NCBI GenBank assembly: GCA_029884335.1
Contig: JAOUIA010000029.1
Coordinates: 1 to 43,387 of the forward strand
DNA: 43,387 nt
From: Betaproteobacteria bacterium
Lineage (GTDB): Bacteria; Pseudomonadota; Gammaproteobacteria; Burkholderiales; Casimicrobiaceae
Direction: 5' to 3'
This document shows positions 18,280 to 28,099 of this stretch, in pieces (the stretch's first letter is position 1; every line of letters starts with the position of its first letter). The notes below the pieces were generated by a model. That model did no database searches. It saw only the letters and a list, made by a program, of their open reading frames with translations, and was not told where the DNA came from. Position numbers and translations under genes: made by a program.

Positions 18280-20298
18280 ATGACCACTGCATCCAACCTC
18301 ACGCGCGCCAGCGTCGCCACGCTGGCGATTGCCGTTGCATCCCTCGCGCACGCGCAGGCGCCGAAGCCGGAGCCGGCAGCCGAGCCGGATGTCGCCGCGA
18401 AGGGCGCGGTCGACGACCCGTACGGGGACGCGAACCGCGCAAAGGGTGGCGCGGCCGCGCCGAAGTCGAGGAGCTACTCGCCCTACGCGGGCCGGAAGTA
18501 CCCGACACGGGTGTTCTTCGGCGACACGCACCACCACACGATGAACTCGGGCGATGGCTTCGCCGGCGGCAACCGGCTCGGTCCGGAGGAGGCCTATCGC
18601 CTCGCGCGCGGCGAGGAGGTCGTCACCTCCACGGGGATCGCGGCGAAGATGGGCCGGCCGCTCGACTTCCTGGTGATCAGCGACCACGCCGAAGGGCTGG
18701 GCCTGATGGCGCAGGTCTATGACGGCAATCCGACGTTTACCGCCGATCCGCAGGCCAAGCGCTGGGGCGAGATGATGAAGGCCGGCGGCGCGGAGGCCGC
18801 GAAGGCGGCCAGCGAGATCGTCTCCGCGCAGGCCAACAACAAGCTGCCGCCGATGTTCAAGGACCCGAAAGTGGTCGGGCCGATCATGAAGTCGGTGTGG
18901 GAGAAGTACACGGCCACCGCCGAGAAGTACAACGAGCCGGGCAAGTTCACGGCGATGATCGGCTACGAGTGGACGTCGGTGCCGAAGGGCAACAACTTGC
19001 ACCGGAACATCCTGTTTCGCGACGGCAAGGCCAGGGCCGACCAGGTGTTTCCGTTCTCGTCCTGGAACAGCGAGGACCCGGAGAAGCTGTGGGCCTGGAT
19101 GGAGAGCTTCGAGAAGAAGACCGGCGGCAAGCTGCTGGCGATTCCGCACAACGCGAACCTCTCCAACGGCCGGATGTTCGAGCTGACGACGTTCACCGGC
19201 GGCCCGCTGACGCGCGAGTACGCGCAGCAGCGCCAGCGCTGGGAGCCGCTGCAGGAGATCATCCAGACCAAGGGCACGAGCGAGAGCCACCCGCTGATCG
19301 CGCCGTCTGACGAGTTCCTCGACATGGGCATCGCCGGCTGGGAGTACGGCAACCTGACGCTCGAGGACGGTCCACTGACCAAGGCGATGATGCCGACCAG
19401 CTACCTGCGCGAGGGCCTCAAGCGCGGCCTCGAGCAGCAGGGCAGGCTCGGCGTCAACCCGTTCAAGTTCGGCGTCGTCGGCAGTTCCGACATCCACAAC
19501 TCGCTGTCCTTCATGGAGGAGGACAACTACTTCGGCAAGATGGTGATCCAGGAGCCGAGCCCCGAGCGCTGGGAGCACAAGTCGAAGGTCAGTTCCTGGG
19601 ACGCGAAGCTGGGCCCCGTGCGCACGCGTTACACCTGGCACTACAACGCCGCGGGCTACGCCGCGGTGTGGGCGACCGAGAACACGCGCGAGGCGCTGTG
19701 GGACGCGATGATGCGCAAGGAGGTCTACGGCACCTCCGGCACGCGGATGATCGTGCGCTTCTTCGGCGGCTACGAGTTCACGGCTGCCGACGCGAGGTCG
19801 CGCATGCCCGCGGAGGCCGGCTACGCGAAGGGCGTGCCGATGGGCGGTGACCTCGCGAAGGCGCCGGCCGGCAAGGCGCCAACCTTCCTCGTCGCGGCGC
19901 TCAAGGACCCGATCGGCGCGAACCTCGACCGCATCCAGATCGTGAAGGCGTGGGTCGACGGCAGCGGCAAGGCGCAGGAGAAGATCTACAACGTGGCGTG
20001 GTCCGGCAATCGCAAGCCGGGGAAGGACGGCAAGCTGCCACCGGTGGGCGACACGGTGGACGTGCCCGCGGCGACGTGGACGAACACGATCGGCGCCTCC
20101 GAACTCGCCGCGGTGTGGAAGGACCCGGACTTCAAGGCTGACCAGCGGGCGCTGTACTACGCGCGGGTGATCGAGATCCCGACGCCGCGCTGGACGGCCT
20201 ACGACCAGGTGCGCTTCGGCGTGAAGATGGGCAAGGAAGTGCCGATGAAGCACCAGGAGCGCGCCTGGACCTCGCCGATCTGGTACGCGCCGCAGTGA
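18280..20298 (+). CDS. Exported DUF3604 protein B, PHP-like metal-dependent hydrolase fold
   Basis: A 672-residue paralogue of the protein at 15530. A signal peptide ends near AHA-QAP (about residue 26), followed by a charged Ala/Pro spacer to about 65. The metal motifs are FGDTHHHTM (His84-86), ISDHAEGLG, GYEWTSVPKGNNLHRN, AIPHNANLSN and GSSDIHNS (Asp404, His406), where protein A has SSDSH. It has an additional insert (about 165-200) rich in Ala and Lys after PTFTADPQAKRWGE. Both copies keep nearly identical C-terminal stretches (NRKPGKDGKLPPVG), consistent with a duplication. The cassette ends here; a palindromic repeat follows. Confidence 0.85.
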   Translation: MTTASNLTRASVATLAIAVASLAHAQAPKPEPAAEPDVAAKGAVDDPYGDANRAKGGAAAPKSRSYSPYAGRKYPTRVFFGDTHHHTMNSGDGFAGGNRLGPEEAYRLARGEEVVTSTGIAAKMGRPLDFLVISDHAEGLGLMAQVYDGNPTFTADPQAKRWGEMMKAGGAEAAKAASEIVSAQANNKLPPMFKDPKVVGPIMKSVWEKYTATAEKYNEPGKFTAMIGYEWTSVPKGNNLHRNILFRDGKARADQVFPFSSWNSEDPEKLWAWMESFEKKTGGKLLAIPHNANLSNGRMFELTTFTGGPLTREYAQQRQRWEPLQEIIQTKGTSESHPLIAPSDEFLDMGIAGWEYGNLTLEDGPLTKAMMPTSYLREGLKRGLEQQGRLGVNPFKFGVVGSSDIHNSLSFMEEDNYFGKMVIQEPSPERWEHKSKVSSWDAKLGPVRTRYTWHYNAAGYAAVWATENTREALWDAMMRKEVYGTSGTRMIVRFFGGYEFTAADARSRMPAEAGYAKGVPMGGDLAKAPAGKAPTFLVAALKDPIGANLDRIQIVKAWVDGSGKAQEKIYNVAWSGNRKPGKDGKLPPVGDTVDVPAATWTNTIGASELAAVWKDPDFKADQRALYYARVIEIPTPRWTAYDQVRFGVKMGKEVPMKHQERAWTSPIWYAPQ

Positions 20299-20346
20299 GT
20301 ATCCTCGTCTCAGGCCGGAAGACGAGGGTCTGACCGTCACGTCCCG

Positions 20347-20452
20347 GCGTCATTCCCGCGAAAGCGGGAATCCGGCATCTTCGCGACACACGACACTGTG
20401 TTCCCGCCCCCGGGCTGCAGCCTTCGGGGGCAGGCTTCGCGGGGACGACGAG
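20347..20452. repeat. Palindromic intergenic repeat with dRS3-like core, between convergent genes
   Basis: It begins CGTCATTCCCGCGAAAGCGG; ATTCCC-N8-GGGAAT occupies 20352-20371. It ends with TTCGCGGGGACGACGAG, the partner arm, with another hairpin (CCCCCGGGCTGCAG...TTCGGGGG) inside. Between the stops of DUF3604-B and pobA it may act as a two-way transcript end. Confidence 0.75.
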
Positions 20453-20480
20453 GCGTTGTCACACGCTTGGACGCGTCTCG

Positions 20481-21762
<1,282 letters not shown>

Positions 21763-21770
<8 letters not shown>

Positions 21771-22446
21771 GCGCCTTCGCTTTCGACGTGCCGCGCGGCG
21801 CGCTGAAGGCCATCGCCATGTCGAACGCCGCCTTCACGAACGCCAGGACGGCGGCGAACTCCTCGTCGTCGAGGCGGCGCGCGAGGTCGCTGGCGCGGTA
21901 GATGTTCGCGAACTCGCGCTCGCGGCCGACCTGCAGCGCGAAGCGCCCGATGCCCATGTTCTCCAGTGCCCGCCAGGTCTCGGGGCTGTACGAGCGCGTG
22001 AAGCGCATCACGAACGAGATCGGGTCGTTGCGGCCGAGCACCGAGGCGAGCCGCAGGATGATCTCGAAGGGCAGGGCCACCTTGCCGGTCTCGACCAGCT
22101 CGAGCAGCGCCGGGTCCCGGAGGTTGATCGCCTGGCCCACCTCGGCGACCGACATGCCGGCGGCCTCGCGCATCCCCTTCAGCACCTGCCCGGTCTTCGC
22201 GAGCGTCGCGCGCTGCTCGGGCTTCACCAGGAGCGCCTTGGCCGCGCCCATCGACACGTCGGCGGCGGCGCCGGCGATGCCGAGCACGGAGTCCGACCAG
22301 CTGCGCAACTGTCGCGCGACGCCGGCCAGCGCCCCGACGTCGGCGATCGCCGCGACCGGCACGGACGGCGGGACAGTGTTGCGCGCAGTGCGCCGCGTCG
22401 TCTTGCGCACCCTGCGCCGGCGCGGCGCGCCCGTTGCTTCGGTCAT
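21763..22446 (-). CDS. XRE-family helix-turn-helix regulator
   Basis: A 227-residue protein with a basic, Arg/Thr-rich N-terminus (to about 25), a hydrophobic Ala-rich part (about 30-70), then a Cro/cI-type HTH at about residues 83-135 (LKGMREAAGMSVAEVGQAI, LLELVETGKVALPFEIILRLASVL). The C-terminal 90 residues form no domain I can name. It starts 17 nt after the uraD stop, so it is probably co-transcribed with puuE and uraD and may regulate urate use. The stop codon and final residues KAKARK lie at a repeat cluster, suggesting the original C-terminus may have been altered. Confidence 0.75.
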
Positions 22447-22463
22447 GCCCGTCTCCTCGTCGA

Positions 22464-22970
22464 TCAATCCTGCAGCAGCGCGTCCAGGCGGAAGCGCGTG
22501 ATGCGCGCGATCTGCTCCAGCGCCTCGGCGAACTCCTCGTCGACGCCGCGCTCGACGCGCCGCGCGAACTCCGCGATCACGCCGCGCCTGTCGTAGCCCT
22601 TGACGGCGAGGATGAACGGGAAGCCGAACTTCGCGTTGTAGCGCGCGTTGAGGTCCACCAGGCGCGCGTACTCGTCGGGCGTGCACTGGGTGAGGCCCGC
22701 CCCGGCCTGCTCCTTGGTCGAGTCGGCGGTCAGCTCGTTGCGGACCATGGCGCGCCCGGCGAGCTCGGGGTGCGCGCGAACTAGGGCGAGCTGCCCGTCG
22801 CGCGGCGCGGTGCGCATCGTGGCAACCATCGCACCGTGCAGGGCGTCGACGGACGCGAACGGGCGGGCGTCGAATGCGCGCTTGGCTACCCACGGCGAGT
22901 GCTCGAAGACGCCGCCCAGCGACGCGACGAACGCGGCACGATCCATGGCATTGATCTCGCTGAGCTTCAC
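22464..22970 (-). CDS. uraD: 2-oxo-4-hydroxy-4-carboxy-5-ureidoimidazoline (OHCU) decarboxylase
   Basis: Catalyses the third step of urate breakdown, decarboxylating OHCU to S-allantoin. The 168-residue all-helical protein shows the family signatures VRAHPELAG (the catalytic His-Pro-Glu), STKEQAGAGL, and NAKFGFPFILAVKG. The GTG start at 22970 overlaps the puuE stop in GTGA (22967-22970), so the two are translationally coupled. Length is standard for UraD. It acts after HiuH, which is encoded divergently at 24031. Confidence 0.93.
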   Translation of the reverse strand: MKLSEINAMDRAAFVASLGGVFEHSPWVAKRAFDARPFASVDALHGAMVATMRTAPRDGQLALVRAHPELAGRAMVRNELTADSTKEQAGAGLTQCTPDEYARLVDLNARYNAKFGFPFILAVKGYDRRGVIAEFARRVERGVDEEFAEALEQIARITRFRLDALLQD

Positions 22971-23917
22971 ACCGGTGCCTGTCCACAGGGGTGCGTGGCC
23001 ATCCAGTGCCGCGCGATGTCGATGCGCCGCGCGAACCACACCCGTTCGTGGGCGAGCGCGTAGTCGAGGAACCGCGAGAGCGCGGCGATGCGCCCGGGCC
23101 GCCCGATGAGCCGGCAGTGCAGTCCGATCGAGAGCATCTTCGGCCGGTCGGGGCCGTTCGGGTCGCCCTCGGCGTAGAGCGCGTCGAACGCGTCCCGGAG
23201 GTAGGCGAGAAACTGCTCGCCGCTGTTGAAGCCCTGCGCGGTGGCGAAGCGCATGTCGTTGCTGTCCAGCGCGTAGGGGACGACGAGATGCGGCACGCGC
23301 CCGCGCGCGCACTCGACAGCAGCCCAGTACGGCAGGTCGTCGGCGTACGAGTCGGCATCGTAGACGAAGCCGCCGTGCTCGACGACGAGCCGCCGCGTGC
23401 TGGGGCTGTCGCGACCCGTGTACCAGCCGAGCGGCGGCGCCCCCGTCAGCCGGCGAATCGTCTCGACCGCACGCTCGAGGTGTTCGCGCTCGGTCGCCTC
23501 GTCGGCCGACTGGTAGCTGATCCAGCGCCAGCCGTGGCTCGCTATCTCGTGTCCGTCGCGAAGGAACGCGTCGACGACGGACGGATTGCGCTCCAGCGCC
23601 ATCGCCACGCCGAACACGGTAAGGGGCACGCCGCGGTCGCGGAAGAGTCGCAGCACCCGCCACACGCCGGCGCGCGAGCCGTACTCGTAGAGCGACTCCA
23701 TCGACATGTGCCGCGCGCGGAACGCCTGCGCGCCGACGATCTCGGAGAGGAACGTCTCCGAGGCCTCGTCGCCGTGCAGGACGCAGTTCTCCGCGCCTTC
23801 CTCGTAGTTGAGCACGAACTGCAGCGCGATCCGCGCGCCGCCCGGCCAGCGCGCGTGCGGCGGAACCTCGCCGTAGCCGGCGAGATCGCGGGGATAGGAA
23901 GGGGCTGGGGTGGGCAT
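22967..23917 (-). CDS. puuE: Allantoinase PuuE (polysaccharide-deacetylase-fold)
   Basis: Metal-independent allantoinase of the NodB/polysaccharide deacetylase superfamily, hydrolysing allantoin to allantoate. The 316-residue sequence begins [19 protein letters not shown], then [59 protein letters not shown] and [14 protein letters not shown], all PuuE hallmarks. I start at ATG 23917 because similarity begins just after it; a start at 23983 would add 22 unlikely residues. It leads a three-gene minus-strand group and is divergent from hiuH. Confidence 0.92.
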   Translation of the reverse strand: MPTPAPSYPRDLAGYGEVPPHARWPGGARIALQFVLNYEEGAENCVLHGDEASETFLSEIVGAQAFRARHMSMESLYEYGSRAGVWRVLRLFRDRGVPLTVFGVAMALERNPSVVDAFLRDGHEIASHGWRWISYQSADEATEREHLERAVETIRRLTGAPPLGWYTGRDSPSTRRLVVEHGGFVYDADSYADDLPYWAAVECARGRVPHLVVPYALDSNDMRFATAQGFNSGEQFLAYLRDAFDALYAEGDPNGPDRPKMLSIGLHCRLIGRPGRIAALSRFLDYALAHERVWFARRIDIARHWMATHPCGQAPV

Positions 23918-24030
23918 CGGAGCGCCGGCCGCGACCCCGCTGCCGCCGTCGGGCGGAGATGCGCGTCGGGCCCGGGCGAGCATACAATGGCGCCCGCCGC
24001 GCCAGCAATCGGGCGCGCATTCGCGACGCC

Positions 24031-24384
24031 ATGGGCCGACTGACCACGCACGTCCTCGACACCGCGCACGGAGCGCCGGCCGCCGGCATGGCGATCACTC
24101 TGCTGCGCCGCGAGGGCGAGCGCCACGTGCAAGTGCTGTCGACGGCCACGAACGCCGACGGGCGCTGCGACGCTCCGCTCCTGGAAGGCGGTGCGCTGGT
24201 TCCCGGCCGCTACCGCCTCGTGTTCGCCGCCGGCGACTACTTCCGCCGCCTCGGCGCCGCATTGCCCGACCCGCCTTTCGTCGACGAGGTGACGATCGAC
24301 TTCGGCATCGCCGACGCCAATGCGCACTATCACGTCCCGCTGCTGGTGTCGCCGTGGGCCTACTCGACGTATCGTGGCTCGTAG
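24031..24384 (+). CDS. hiuH: 5-hydroxyisourate hydrolase
   Basis: A transthyretin-related enzyme that hydrolyses 5-hydroxyisourate, the product of urate oxidation, to OHCU. The 117-residue protein has [17 protein letters not shown] at the N-terminus, the RYRL strand, and the family-defining C-terminal YRGS preceded by [16 protein letters not shown]. No signal peptide, so cytoplasmic. The start at ATG 24031 gives the usual length. A TACAAT hexamer at 23985-23990 might be its -10 but has no clear -35. puuD follows on the same strand after 108 nt. Confidence 0.93.
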   Translation: MGRLTTHVLDTAHGAPAAGMAITLLRREGERHVQVLSTATNADGRCDAPLLEGGALVPGRYRLVFAAGDYFRRLGAALPDPPFVDEVTIDFGIADANAHYHVPLLVSPWAYSTYRGS

Positions 24385-24415
24385 ACCGCGCGGCTGGGGA
24401 TCGGTTGCAGGAGGT

Positions 24416-24439
24416 CAGGGCGCCGGAACCGACGCCCTG
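24416..24439. repeat. Small hairpin between hiuH and puuD
   Basis: CAGGGCG (24416-24422) pairs with CGCCCTG (24433-24439) over a 10-nt loop. It is not followed by a T-run, so it may only be an mRNA structure. Confidence 0.3.
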
Positions 24440-24492
24440 CGTGACGCCCCGCGGCGTGCACGCTAGCCCCCAACGCCCCGCCCCGTAGTCCG

Positions 24493-25677
24493 ATGGAACC
24501 GTACGCTCTCGACTGGCTGAACCTCCTTCTGCGCTGGTCCCACCTCATCGTGGGCATCGCGTGGATCGGCTCGTCGTTCTACTTCGTGTGGCTCGACAAC
24601 ACGCTGCTGCCGCCGCAGCGCAAGGCGGACGCGGACGAGGGCGTCGGCGGCGAGCTGTGGGCGGTGCACGGCGGCGGCTTCTACCACGTGCAGAAGTTCC
24701 GCATCGCGCCCGCCGAACTGCCCGAGCCGCTGCACTGGTTCAAGTGGGAGGCGTACACGACGTGGATGACGGGGTTCGCGCTGCTCGCCGTCCAGTACTA
24801 CGCCAACGCGCGGACCTACATGATCGACCCCGCGGTCGCGGACCTCGCGCCGTGGCAGGCGGTCGCGATCAGCGTGGCGCTGATCGTCGCCGGCTGGGTG
24901 TTCTACGACCAGCTGTGCAAGCGGGCCGGGCTCGAGCGCGAGCGCCTCGTCGCCGCGGTCACTATTGCATTCATCGCGCTGTGCGCATGGGGCCTGTCGC
25001 ACCTCTTCGCGGGCCGCGCGGTGTTCCTGCAGATCGGCGCGATGCTCGGCACGATGATGGCCGCCAATGTCCTCTTCGTCATCATCCCGTCGCAGCGCCA
25101 GCTGGTCGTCGCCAAGCAGCGCGGCGTCGCGCCGGAGGCGATCCACGGCCTGCGCGGGAAGCAGCGCAGCGTGCACAACAACTACTTCACGCTGCCGGTG
25201 CTGTTCGTGATGATCAGCCCGCACTACCCGATGACCTGGGGGCACCCCCGCGCGTGGCTGGTGCTGCTCGCCATCCTTCTGCTCGCAGCCTACGTCCGCC
25301 ACTTCTTCAACCTGCGCCACAAGGGGCGCACGGTCTGGGCGATCCCCGTCAGCGCCGCGCTCGCGACGCTGGCGCTGGCCTTTGTCATTGCGCCCCAGCG
25401 TCCCGACGCCTCCGCCGCGCCGTCGTTCGAGCGCGCGCAGGCGATCGTCGCGCAGCGCTGCGCGTCGTGCCACGCGCAAAGCCCCGCGCAGCCCGGCTTC
25501 GACGTCGCGCCCAAGGGCGTGATGCTGGACACGCCGGATCGCATCGTCGCTGCCGCAGCGCAGATCCGCGAGCAGACCGTGACGACGCGGGCCATGCCGA
25601 TCGGCAACCTCACGAACATGACCGACGCCGAGCGCCGCGAGCTCGGCGCCTGGATCGCCGCCGGCGCGAAGCGCTGA
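24493..25677 (+). CDS. puuD: Urate hydroxylase PuuD, membrane-bound, with C-terminal cytochrome c domain
   Basis: Oxidises urate to 5-hydroxyisourate and passes electrons through a haem c domain rather than to O2 as soluble uricase does. The 394 residues contain a start segment DWLNLLLRWSHLIVGIAWIG, GSSFYFVWLDN, at least seven hydrophobic helices to about residue 300, then a c-type domain with CASCH (Cys323, Cys326, His327) and a likely axial Met in TRAMPIGNLTNMT. The architecture is that of PuuD from Agrobacterium and related bacteria. Together with HiuH, UraD and PuuE it completes urate to allantoate within 3.5 kb. Confidence 0.93.
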   Translation: MEPYALDWLNLLLRWSHLIVGIAWIGSSFYFVWLDNTLLPPQRKADADEGVGGELWAVHGGGFYHVQKFRIAPAELPEPLHWFKWEAYTTWMTGFALLAVQYYANARTYMIDPAVADLAPWQAVAISVALIVAGWVFYDQLCKRAGLERERLVAAVTIAFIALCAWGLSHLFAGRAVFLQIGAMLGTMMAANVLFVIIPSQRQLVVAKQRGVAPEAIHGLRGKQRSVHNNYFTLPVLFVMISPHYPMTWGHPRAWLVLLAILLLAAYVRHFFNLRHKGRTVWAIPVSAALATLALAFVIAPQRPDASAAPSFERAQAIVAQRCASCHAQSPAQPGFDVAPKGVMLDTPDRIVAAAAQIREQTVTTRAMPIGNLTNMTDAERRELGAWIAAGAKR

Positions 25678-25693
25678 CATCCTCCGACCGCCC

Positions 25694-27187
25694 ATGAGCA
25701 TTCGACTTCGCGCACTCGTCCTCGCCCTCATGGCAGTCGTGGCCCTGCCGGCGCGCGCCGACCGGGAGCCGGACGACTTCTTCCGGATGCCGTGGCCGGC
25801 CGAGGGGCCGGCGAGCGCGCAGTTGTTGCCGAAGTTCCGTTTTCTCTCCGCCACGCCGGCCCGCTGGCCGGGCCCGTACCGCTGGCGCTACAACCCGGCC
25901 AATGCGCCGGCGACGTTCGCCAGCACCGATGTCGCGGTCGCTGCGCTCATCCGCAACCTCGACGCCTGGTCGGCGGTCTGCGCGTTCACGCACGTCTACG
26001 AGGGCGTCACGGCGACGCCGCCCAACCGGCGGTTGAACGAGCAGCCCGACTTCGAGAACGTGGTCGGCTGGGAAACGCTCGAAGGTCGCACGGCGGGTGT
26101 CACGTACTCGTGGTACACGCCCGGCGGCGGCGTGCGCGACCTCGTGGACTCCGACGTGATCCTGTCGCCCACGCTCGTCGACAACGTCTTCCAGATGGAC
26201 CGCACGGCGAAGCACGAGTGGGGGCACGCGCTGGGCCTCTCGCACTCCGATCGCGGCGCGATGCTGATGAGCGGGCCGCCGGACACGCTCTACAGCAACC
26301 AGGTCGACCTGCAGTACGACGACGTCCGCGGCTGCCGCTGCCTCTACGGCGCGCCGGCGGCGAATCCCGCGGGCTATGCCTGCACGGTGCCGGCGAAGGT
26401 CGACCTCGGCAATGTTGCGGTGGGCACGGCGTCGGCGCCGCGCGCGATCGAATTCGCGAACCAGGGCAACGGGCCTCTCTTCATCAGCGCCGCGCCGCCG
26501 TCCAACGCCGGGACGCTGGTCGTCGGCGGCAACTGCGCCGCGGGCTCGGCCGTGCCGCCCGGCGCCAGCTGCACGATGACCATAGCGGCAAGCGCGGCAT
26601 CCGCGGGCCAGTTCAGTTCCGCCGTCACGCTGGAGACCGGCGACGGCCCGTACCGCATCGACGTCAGCTTCCAGGCCGTCGCGGCCCCGCCGACCGGAAC
26701 GCAGGTCGTCGACGCCGTCGAGTACCTGCACGCCGGGTTCGGCCACTACTTCGTCACCTCGATTGCCGGCGAGATCCAGGCGCTCGACAGCGGCGCGCTG
26801 GCGGGATGGCAGCGCACCGGCCGGGCGTTCCGCGTGTGGAGCCAGCCGCAGACCGCTCCGCAGACCGTGCCGGTGTGCCGCTTCTTCAGCGCGCGCTTCG
26901 CGCCGAAGAGCTCGCACTTCTACACTGCGTCGGCGCAGGAGTGCGCGCTCGTCAAGACCGGCAGCGACTGGCAGTACGAGGGCGACGTGTTCCACGTCGC
27001 GCTGCCGGACGGGCAGGGAAGCTGCGCCGCGGGCACGGTGCCCGTCTACCGTCTCTACAACGAGGGCCTCTCGGGAGCGCCGAACCACCGCTTCACCGTC
27101 GACCCGGCAGTGCGCTCGGCGATGATCGCGCAAGGGTGGAAGCCCGAAGGCAGCGGGCTCGGCGTCACGATGTGCGCGGCGCCCTGA
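25694..27187 (+). CDS. Secreted matrixin-like zinc metalloprotease with C-terminal DUF5648-like repeats
   Basis: A 497-residue exported protein. Signal peptide to about residue 22 (ALPARA-DRE). The metzincin zinc motif is complete, HEWGHALGLSH at His174, Glu175, His178, His184, followed by a candidate Met-turn in RGAMLMSGPP. Residues about 230-335 form a choice-of-anchor/ASH-type beta domain (VDLGNVAVGTASAPRAIEFAN, CAAGSAVPPGASCTMTI). The last 160 residues carry two DUF5648-like units (VEYLHAGFGHYFVTS, PVYRLYNEG...NHRFT), probably surface-binding. It starts 16 nt after puuD but has no visible link to urate use. Substrate unknown. Confidence 0.8.
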   Translation: MSIRLRALVLALMAVVALPARADREPDDFFRMPWPAEGPASAQLLPKFRFLSATPARWPGPYRWRYNPANAPATFASTDVAVAALIRNLDAWSAVCAFTHVYEGVTATPPNRRLNEQPDFENVVGWETLEGRTAGVTYSWYTPGGGVRDLVDSDVILSPTLVDNVFQMDRTAKHEWGHALGLSHSDRGAMLMSGPPDTLYSNQVDLQYDDVRGCRCLYGAPAANPAGYACTVPAKVDLGNVAVGTASAPRAIEFANQGNGPLFISAAPPSNAGTLVVGGNCAAGSAVPPGASCTMTIAASAASAGQFSSAVTLETGDGPYRIDVSFQAVAAPPTGTQVVDAVEYLHAGFGHYFVTSIAGEIQALDSGALAGWQRTGRAFRVWSQPQTAPQTVPVCRFFSARFAPKSSHFYTASAQECALVKTGSDWQYEGDVFHVALPDGQGSCAAGTVPVYRLYNEGLSGAPNHRFTVDPAVRSAMIAQGWKPEGSGLGVTMCAAP

Positions 27188-27205
27188 TACGCTCGATTCT
27201 AGCCA

Positions 27206-27305
27206 CGTCGTCGTCCCCGCGAAGGCGGGGACCCAGCGACTTGTGACTTCCGCGCTGCCGGGCAAGGAAGAAGACACTGGGTCCCCGCCTTCGCGGGGAC
27301 GACGA
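27206..27305. repeat. Palindromic intergenic repeat between convergent genes
   Basis: Arms CGTCGTCCCCGCGAAGGCGG (after 27206) and CCGCCTTCGCGGGGACGACG (ending 27305) are almost perfect complements of over 25 bp including the CCCAG flank. It belongs to the same family as the repeat at 1951-2030 and separates the protease and yedK stops, so it could end transcripts from both sides. Confidence 0.8.
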
Positions 27306-27334
27306 GTGGAGATTGGGCGCCTGCGCGGCCCTCG

Positions 27335-28093
27335 CTAGAACAACTTCGCCTGCGGCTCCTCCTCGGCAGCCGGCGTAGCGCTCTGGGCGTCCTGAGACGC
27401 CGGTTGGTCGAACGGCAGCAGCGCTTCGTCGCCCGGCACGCGCTCGATGCACGAGGGGTCATCGTGCCGCACGCTGTTCACTCGCGTCGACACCGCGTGG
27501 AACGTCATGCGCTCGCCGGGATAGGGCCTCACGAGGTCCTGCGGGCCGTGATCCTCGGGATCGAGCCAGCGCGCGTAGTCCTCGGGCGCGACGATCACCG
27601 GCATGCGGTCGTGCAGCTTCGCGATCAGGTCGTTCGCGTCGGTGGTGAGGATCGTGCACGTGTCGAGCGGATGGCCGTCGGGCGCGAGCCAGCGCTCGAA
27701 CAGGCCGGCGAAACCGAGCAGCGCGCCGTCCTTCATGCCGATCCACAGCGGCCGCTTGTGGCCGTCGGGCGTTGCCTGCCACTCGTAGAAGCCGTTGGCC
27801 GGCACGAGGCAGCGATGGCGGCGGAAGGCGTTGCGGAACGCCGGCTTCGTCGCCACGGTCTCGCCGCGAGCGTTGATCATGCGGTTGCCGATCGAGGGAT
27901 CCTTCGCCCAGCGCGGCACGAGGCCCCAGCGCACCGGCACGAGCTCGCGCTCGCCGGCGGCGTTGAGGCGCACGATGGGCACGTCCTGCATCGGGGCCAC
28001 GTTGTAGCGCGGCCGCAGCTGCGGCGGGTGCGCGAGCCCGAACGCGAGCGCGATCGCTGCCGGCTGCGCGTGGAGCTCGTAGCGGCCGCACAT
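27335..28093 (-). CDS. yedK: SOS response-associated peptidase / abasic-site shield protein YedK (HMCES family)
   Basis: Forms a covalent DNA-protein crosslink with abasic sites in single-stranded DNA through its N-terminal cysteine. The sequence starts MCGRYELHA, placing the catalytic Cys at position 2 after Met removal. Other family residues are RYNVAPMQ, RWGLVPRWA, INARGET (Asn), NGFYEW (Glu), and LHDRMPVI (His). The 252 residues include a 30-residue acidic tail not needed for the fold. It starts 6 nt after the stop of the EcsC-like gene and shares its transcript. Confidence 0.93.
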   Translation of the reverse strand: MCGRYELHAQPAAIALAFGLAHPPQLRPRYNVAPMQDVPIVRLNAAGERELVPVRWGLVPRWAKDPSIGNRMINARGETVATKPAFRNAFRRHRCLVPANGFYEWQATPDGHKRPLWIGMKDGALLGFAGLFERWLAPDGHPLDTCTILTTDANDLIAKLHDRMPVIVAPEDYARWLDPEDHGPQDLVRPYPGERMTFHAVSTRVNSVRHDDPSCIERVPGDEALLPFDQPASQDAQSATPAAEEEPQAKLF

Positions 28094-28099
28094 CGCTGT

